Shown: positions 57,840 through 64,000 of the stretch, in pieces | Numbering within the stretch: position 1 is the stretch's first letter | Layout: each line of letters opens with the position of its first letter | Assembly: GCA_016081115.2 (NCBI GenBank) | Contig: CM071936.1 | Span: forward strand, 87,349,943-87,413,942 | Direction: 5' to 3' | Length of the DNA: 64,000 nucleotides | Origin: Rehmannia glutinosa | Lineage: Eukaryota; Streptophyta; Magnoliopsida; Lamiales; Orobanchaceae | Position numbers and translations under genes: made by a program | Notes under the pieces: generated by a model | Databases searched by the model: none | What the model was told of the DNA's origin: nothing | The model's input: only the letters and a program-made list of their open reading frames with translations

Positions 57840-60020
57840 TCAACCATAGTGATGTTGCTTTTAAGGATCGATCACTCCAAGTCAACGGTGCTAATAAAAT
57901 CATTCTTCCCAAGGGAAAATCTTCTTTTCCAGAAGCTGGAAATTATTCGATTGGGAACTTCCCTGCACACACGCGCAAGCGTTAGAGGGCCCCGAGGGTT
58001 GCTCAAGTCATCACGGTGATGGAGAGAATAATCAATACAATAAACGAATACTGAATTAAATATGAGGAGAGTTATGAGACAGATTAAACTTACAAATGAA
58101 TAAGAGGGACTTTTTTATACCTAGGAGATGGGCCCTGTGGGGCGTGTAGGAGAAATCGGCCTATGAGCCAGTTCTGGACCCCTTTGGGTCGGGTTATTCC
58201 ATTAAAAACCCATTGGACAATTAATATTAAATTAATATATAAATCGAATTATATATTAAATAATTAAATGTCATTTTTGCCCCCCAACATAAGCCCCTCA
58301 AGCTCCGGTGTTGCGGAGGTATGGAGCAGTGCGGGAGCTAAATCGGTACCATGTCTGGCTTGTCTTGTTATATATATTGTCTTGCATTTGGAGAGTCTTT
58401 GACCACTTTTGTATAAAGATACTTAGAAGGATAGCCTTTGATCATGTCTTCCAAAGGTAATATTTCTCTCTCTACTCTTTAACTTAAAAATTCTTTGCTT
58501 TGTAGAAGAATATGAAAATTTCTTGAAAGTTGATGTGAGAACTCATGAAGAGTTGGAGTGATGAGTGGAGTGTTTCAAGTGAGGAAAGAGATGAGAGTCC
58601 CAGCGGTGGAGGGCGCCCCCCCGGGGGTGGCCCAAGCCCCCCGGTCCATTCTTCTTTTCGTGTTCTCTATCTTCTCCAGAGTTTTTGCATATTTCGGGCC
58701 GAATTTTGGATTCCGGTCCTTCCTCAGTTCCATTCAGGGGTCAGAGCGTCAATGGTCGTTCAATTTTCGGTTCTGTCATTCCATTTCCACCTTTATCCGT
58801 GGATTTTGATATTCCCCATCTCACTCCGGGGTTGTGTTATGATGAGGGGAAAGTAGAGCTTGAGTTGAACTCGAGTCCAAGTGATGAATCTTCCGAGGCA
58901 GATAGTCCAGAAGAGGTCCATCGACCCAAGTATCAGCATAGGCCTCCTCCCTAAAGTCGGACAGTTGTTCCGGGAGAGTTGATTAGCAGAGTATCATTTG
59001 TTTGTCTTCGTAGGTTGTGGGAGCTTGAGCTTCCTTCAACGTTTGTGATGTTGGCCCTGGGCCCAGACAATAGACTTACTCATCCTCCCGAGGGCTTCAT
59101 CATGGTGTATCTTCATAGTTTTTCGGTCGGTTTTGCTCTTCCTCCGGATAATTTTCTCATCACGATCCTTAGATCCGTGGGAGCATCTGTTAGTCAGATG
59201 ATTCCTCAAGCTTATGTATGCATACGAGGTTACGAGAATGCGATGCGGCAGTTGGCCATGTCTTCGACTGTAGATGGGTTCCTCTCTTTGTTTTATGCCA
59301 GGAAGTCTCCTAGTGAAACCTTCTTCCCTCGCCCCCAATGCAAGTTTTTTAAGGGGCTTTCTTCTCCTGGTGGGTTATGGAAGGGGGACTTCTTTTATGT
59401 GAGAGACAATGGTTGGGAACTCCCTCACGAATGGGTCTAAAAAACCATGTCGGCCCGAGGCACTCCTGTTTCCCGAAAGGAGATGGCGGAAGTTTATAGA
59501 TCTAAGGGATTGTTTGAGAATCTTCTGATAGGGAGTTCTTAGGTACTCCACCTTGCTTTACTTCTTTGTATTGCTTCTCGCTTTACTTGTATATTTGACT
59601 GTTTCTATTATCTGCTATTGCTTCTTGTTTGCTTTTTCAGGTAAGGAGAGTTATAGCATCGCAAAGTTGATGGACTTCAAGAGGAAGGAAAAGGAGAGGG
59701 CCAATGACAAGTCTGTTGCTGGCGGGAGCTCGAGCGCCCCGCCTCGAAGTGATGGTGAGCGAGGACCGCGCCCTACCCCATCCAGAGAGCGATCGGCGGC
59801 AGGGTTCTCGTTCCGAGGACCGTGTTGATGTTGTTGCTGCTCCTCGTCCTCCTTTTGGCTCTTTTGGAGGGAAGAGGCCGAGGACGGAGCCTAGTGATGC
59901 TGCTTCCGAGACCATTGGTCCCCGAGCTATCTTCTCTGGCGTAGTGAACCATCGTGAGGGGATCTAGTCCCATTGGGACTACATAGATTCCAGCTTGGGA
60001 TACGCTAGTACTAGAGGAGT
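57840..60020 (+). mobile_element. Element with a Transposase_28 (putative gypsy-type) domain
   Basis: The region 57840-58440 is non-coding with CCCCCCAACATAAGCCCCTC text, as seen in LTRs or leaders of such elements. A broken coding stretch follows. An acidic/Ser-rich lead ends at a stop near 58952. The frame 58979-59440 has HPPEGFIMVYLHSFSVGFAL, PPDNFLITILRS and DGFLSLFYARKS, which I recognise as like the plant Transposase_28 domain (PF04195, named from memory). A later part (59641-59970) is Lys/Arg/Pro-rich, starting KLMDFKRKEKERA. This domain is usual in plant LTR elements lacking their own pol. It is cut on the right by the gypsy LTR at 60021. Confidence 0.5.
58979..59440 (+). pseudogene. 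Transposase_28-like domain frame
   Basis: 153 residues, open. It ends at a stop after GWELPHEWV, just before MSARGTPVSRKEMAEVY continues in the same frame. Function is unknown for the family; it is gag-like in position. Confidence 0.5.
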
Positions 60021-61630
60021 TGTCACATCCACTTTTTATTTTAAAAACAAAAGAATCAAAGAGATAAGAAAATAGAGATAATAGGAGATAGTGGAATGGA
60101 TAGTTGAGAAAAAGAAAGAAAAGAAAATGATAGTGGAGGAAATTAGTGGGGATAATGGGAAAATAAAATAATAAAAAGAAGGAAGTAAAAGATGATATGA
60201 AATATTAGTTGATAGGAGAGATCACACGAAAAGAGGAAGTAAAATGAGGTCATTGAAAACAACTTATTTGGGTGTGATATTAACCAATCATCATTTAATT
60301 TTATTTTGGTGGATAGAAGCTAAAACTCTCAATTCACTAATGTAGTCTGACATTATCTTTAAAATTATGAAATATGCCCACTTTTGGAATAAGCTATATA
60401 CAATAATATAGCTTCCACTTTTGCTAAGTATGGTATGTGATTTTCAGGTGCCTTCCGGATAGCACAACTGAACTACCTTCTCAATTCTCATCTAGAAATT
60501 TAATCTTCAATCAGTGATTGAATTTTAAACTAATTCTTAATTGAGTTACAATAGATAAACTTCGAAATTTTATATTATATTATCATGTGAATAAATAAAT
60601 ATAGGTTTTTCCCTAACAAATTGGATGTAGGGTTTTCTTTAACTAACTGAATATAGGGTTATTGCTAATTAATTGAATGTAGGGTTTTTCCTAATCAGTT
60701 GAGTGTATTTTGTTCTCAAATTAATTCAGCCAATGTGATTTAATTATTATGCTATGCGCTTATATTTATTCTCGCATTGAATGAAAGTCGCATCACTTAG
60801 GTTCATGCATCATGTTAATATGTGTTCATAGCATTTCACAAGCATACAAAGACTAAGTAAAGTCATGTTTTAGGTTTAGAAGTAATAATATGTTTTTCAA
60901 AGAAATGGGTAGACATTGTTCTATGATGCTGGAGTGAGTGGGAAATGGGCACGGGGGACCGACGTTCCGACATGTGCCGCTTGCGGCTAATGTTAATATT
61001 AAAGGAAATGGATCTTCGGACAAAATGTTAATCAGGTTCCAAATAATAAGACCCACTGCGACTCTAAATAGAACAATGTTAATCAGCTTGCGTCCTAAGA
61101 AAGTTTTAAGAACTTATAATGAAATGTTTCATTTAACGAAGAATACTTTTTTAACTAATGAAAACGAAATGTTTTTTTATTTAAAGAAAACAAAAGGTCT
61201 TGGAATAAATGTTATAATATTGCATTAGACATGCATTTAAGCACGAGATCACTTGTTGAACTTCTTTAAGCTCATCCCACGAATGTTTAATATTTTCAGA
61301 TGAGAACCCTGATGTGGAAGGAGATGGCGCAACACAATGACTCACGAACCAACGTCTTTCATGATTTTCATGTCTTTTAAGTTTTCTAAAGAGAAAAAAA
61401 TAATAATAGTTTGAATTTTAAAATTTCTATTGGAATGTTGATTGTCATTTTCATTTCATTATGGATGTTTCTGGATTTATAGTTGTTTTAATTATTAGTC
61501 TTTATTTCTGCTGCAAACTTTGAAACGAAGTAAAGTTTTTATTATTCCGCCTTTTCAGGAAATCTTTAAAGTATTTCTATTATAATTATTTATTTTCGCA
61601 TTAAAATTGAATAAGCTAGAAAGTGCTATA
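60021..61630 (+). repeat. 5' LTR of a Ty3/gypsy element that continues past the window
   Basis: TGTCACATCC at the start is the common LTR start of Del/Tekay-type chromoviruses. About 1.6 kb later comes the primer-binding site. The LTR end (...AGTGCTATA) is inferred from that site, because the 3' LTR lies outside the window. Confidence 0.65.
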
Positions 61631-61635
61631 TTTTG

Positions 61636-61646
61636 TGGTATCAGAG
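61636..61646 (+). promoter_or_regulatory. Primer-binding site of the gypsy element, disrupted
   Basis: TGGTATCAGAG is present. A transposon at 61652 separates it from its downstream sequence. Confidence 0.75.
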
Positions 61647-61651
61647 ACAAG

Positions 61652-62015
61652 TAGGGTGACGATGGGACGGGCGGGGGTGGGTCGGCCAAGACCCAGACCC
61701 GCCCCGTGCCTAGAACGCGGCGGGATGGGTCGACCCGCCATGGATCGCGGGGCAGGACGGGTCGACCCGTTCTGCCCCGTTTTAAATTAAATTAAATAAA
61801 AAATGATAAAAAATGGAAAAAAATTATATTTATAAAATATTATTTACAAAATTTATTATTATCAATTTATAAATATTAGATATAATACAAGAATACATAA
61901 AAATTACATTACAATATATATTTATATATACAAAATATATATTAAAATATATTTTAAAACAAAAAATATTAGGCAGGGCGGGTACCCGCGGGTTGGGTCA
62001 AAATTGCCATCCCTA
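61652..62015. mobile_element. Non-autonomous hAT-like element (364 bp) at a primer-binding site
   Basis: The duplication GAGACAAG (61644-61651) / GAGACGAG (62016-62023) has one mismatch. The right end reverse-complements to TAGGGATGGCAATTT; the left end is TAGGGTGACGATGGG. GGGCGGG/CCCGCCC motifs occur inside both ends. Confidence 0.82.
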
Positions 62016-62023
62016 GAGACGAG

Positions 62024-62459
62024 GCTTTTAAAATCGGCTCTGTAGACTTCAAAAGATTTTATTTAGAAAATATTTTAAGTTAATAAGTCATGGGTTCTAT
62101 GTCGCGCTTCGAGCATCTCCCTCCGCAATTCGGTAAGGATTACATTTACTATCATTATTAATTGATATATTTTTGTTCTAAGAAATGTATGCCCGTATGA
62201 AATCGATTATTGTTTGATCGAATAGAAGATAGATGAACTTGATATTTTCTTTCTTTAAAAAAAATTTAAATAAATAAATAATCATTCTATATGCAGATAA
62301 AATTATTTACAAATTCCAACGTGATTGTGATAATGATACTATTTCCCATTAAGTTTTATCGTATCAGAAGAATGTGAATGGTTGCTTATGCTAAGTTAGA
62401 AAATACTAATAGAATGAAACACATGATTGCGAGAATTTAATGAACTTAATAAAACGTCC
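62024..62459. other. Gypsy leader between primer-binding site and gag
   Basis: Non-coding and AT-rich; it contains the start of gag-like text only after about 62460. Confidence 0.45.
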
Positions 62460-63217
62460 CTGAAAGAAATCGGTTATCGGACTTTGTTAGGTTATCCCCG
62501 CCTTCTTTTGCGGTACCACTGATCCTATCGAAGCTGAGAGATGACTTACTGAGATGCAAAAAATCTTTTCCGTAATTGATTGTACTGGTGAGGAACGTGT
62601 TAACTATGCAACGTTTGTGCTGCGAGGCAATGCATATGATTGGTGGAGGATGGTGCAACAACAGATTGAGGGCGACGCTTTCCGAGGAGTGTTCGCCAAC
62701 AGAAGGAAAGAGAATATATATAGTTAGAACATAGTAACCGTACGGTGGCTGAATATGAAGCGAAATTTGCCAAATTGTCCAAATTTACTCCTAACTTGGT
62801 TGCTACTGAGGAACGAAGAGCCAAACGATTTGAAGAAGGGCTCCGATCTCAAATCAAGCTTGCAATGACTCTTTTTGAGCTTACTACTTATCGCAAAGTT
62901 ATCAACAAAGCTATATTGGTGGAAATGGCACAATCTGTGAATTGGGAAGAGATGAGGATCCAACAAGGAGGAAAAAAGTTCAAGAGAGAGAACCCAAATA
63001 TTTGGAATAATAATGGTCAGAAAAGAAAGCAAGTACAAGTTCCACAGGGTGCCTCACATAATAAACAACTAAAGACTGTTTGCACTAAATTCGGCAAGGC
63101 ACATTGGGGAGAATGATTGTTTGGTACAGGAGTTTGTTTTAATTGTAAGAAGCCTGGACACAAAGCATTAAACTGCCCAGAGAGGAAGAAGTCCACTCAG
63201 GCTAGAGCATTCACAAT
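62460..63217 (+). pseudogene. gag of the gypsy element
   Basis: The gag core is FCGTTDPIEAER and MQKIFSVIDCTGEERVNYAT, then GNAYDWWRMV. A frameshift follows near 62690. The frame 62745-63116 continues VAEYEAKFAKLSKF and FEEGLRSQIKLAM. A TGA at 63114-63116 replaces a Cys codon before the zinc knuckle CFNCKKPGHKALNC (near 63135-63180). The frame is cut by the transposon at 63226. Confidence 0.82.
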
Positions 63218-63225
63218 GACGCAAA

Positions 63226-63762
63226 TATGGATGGCAATGGGTCCGGTATGGGTCCAATAAATGGGTATGGGGTGGGTAACGAGTATTGAGTTTTAGACCC
63301 GAACGGGTATGAGTCGGGTATGAGTCCAATAAATGGGTATGGGGCGGGTAATATGTATTGAGTTTTAGACCCGAACGGGTATGGGGCGGGTAATGGCTAT
63401 GGCAGGACCTGACCCATACCCGACCCATATATAATTTTTATTTTTTTTTATTTTCTTTATTTTATATATAGAATGAATATAATATTATTCTTGTTCAAGA
63501 ACTCTTGATTTATATATGCTTGCATTTATTTCATAATTCATATAATATCTACAAAATTATATGAATAACATAAATTTTGAATGCACTATTTTGAGTAAAA
63601 ATCGTAAAAATCTGGCCGAATATATGAAGTTGGCGGGTCTAATTGGCCTTACCCGCAAGACACGGGTATGGGTCGGGGTGGGTATGGGTATTGTATTTTC
63701 TTAATGGGTCGGGTCTCGGGTCCAGGAGGACCCGACCCAGACCCGACCCATTGACATCCCTA
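63226..63762. mobile_element. Non-autonomous hAT-like element (537 bp) in gag-pro
   Basis: The duplication GACGCAAA (63218-63225) / GATGCAAA (63763-63770) has one mismatch. The end TATGGATGGCAATGGGTC and the reverse complement of the right end (TAGGGATGTCAATGGGTC) are 18-bp inverted repeats with three mismatches. GGGTATGGG motifs recur inside. The empty site reads through in frame (TMTQTEAEEATDVVAG). Confidence 0.88.
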
Positions 63763-64000
63763 GATGCAAACAGAAGCCGAGGAAGCAACAGACGTGGTGG
63801 CTGGTAACAAATTAATTCTTGCATTATTTTTTCTTTCGAATTTCATATCATTATGTTCATGCATGTTTTGAGTATGTAATTACTTTGTAGGATCTATGAA
63901 TGTTTGTGGTATACCTGCTTATATGTTAATTGATTCTGGTGCTTCGCACTCCTTCGTGAACTCCAAATTTGTAATGAAGCTGTCCAATTATGCTACTTCG
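63763..64000 (+). pseudogene. gypsy gag-pro: aspartic protease, running off the window
   Basis: TEAEEATDVVAG is the conserved link before the protease. MNVCGIPAYMLIDSGASHSF carries the aspartic catalytic motif DSG. An intron-like gap (63804-63890) separates the two parts. RT and integrase would lie past 64000. Confidence 0.8.
63804..63890 (+). other. Intron-like GT-AG interval inside the gypsy gag-pro frame
   Basis: 87 bp, starting GTAACA and ending TTTGTAG, AT-rich and with stops. Joining its flanks gives DVVAGSMNVCGIPAY with the frame kept, the normal continuity of this protein family. Either a real intron or an AT-rich insertion that happens to fit. Confidence 0.55.

Noticed and set aside
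59543..59640. Intron in the Transposase_28-type frame
   Set aside because: GT and AG borders exist, but the upstream frame already ends in a stop at the donor, so splicing would not extend it.
1..64000. A wholly new multi-gene system
   Set aside because: The host genes are unrelated single genes, and the rest is explained by known transposon classes. No conserved unknown gene cluster is visible.

Overview
The window is nuclear DNA of a flowering plant, most likely a eudicot. It holds AT-rich intergenic DNA, spliceosomal introns, a nuclear gene for a plastid ribosomal protein, a plant LRR receptor kinase, an N-degron transferase, and many plant transposons. The species cannot be fixed from the sequence. 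Nothing points to a bacterial or phage origin.

Host genes are few. (1) PSRP4/bTHXc, a small chloroplast ribosomal protein, in three exons at 5011-5571 (+). (2) Two tandem intronless copies of an AtPH1-like pleckstrin-homology protein at 9577-10011 (-) and 15660-16103 (-), duplicated with their downstream flanks. (3) A class XII, non-RD LRR receptor-like kinase at 18620-28440 (+), broken by a one-base frameshift and split by a 5.8-kb copia element. (4) An arginyl-tRNA-protein transferase (ATE) in six exons at 48114-57109 (+), carrying two small frame-breaking deletions as written.

The rest is mostly mobile DNA. From left to right: a 17-copy, ~100-bp satellite whose every unit holds a hairpin-forming inverted repeat (283-2008), fused to a decayed copia pol (to 3602) whose LTR holds a hAT-like element (3714-4379); five copies of one TIR MITE family; plastid-like fragments (7878-8290); a Tourist-like MITE and a decayed PIF/Harbinger element between the PH gene copies; a second Tourist-like MITE (17192-17494); a Tork/TNT1-like copia in the kinase (20625-26467, duplication TTTTC); a chromovirus-type gypsy on the minus strand (31964-44379, duplication ATCAT) with a SIRE-like copia nested in it (32211-40610, duplication GACAC); hAT-like elements (45684-47672); a SINE and a deleted copia with 177-bp LTRs in ATE introns; a Transposase_28-type element (57840-60020); and a second gypsy element that enters at 60021 and leaves at the window edge, with one hAT-like insertion at its primer-binding site and another in its gag-pro reading frame.

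There is no operon-like co-operation among the genes. The main story is layered transposition with readable target-site duplications, which gives a relative order of events. The most unusual observations are the palindromic satellite, an intron-like GT-AG interval inside a gypsy gag-pro frame, and near-identical LTRs flanking a badly decayed copia interior. Several frame breaks are one- or two-base losses, so assembly error must be excluded before any host gene is called dead.
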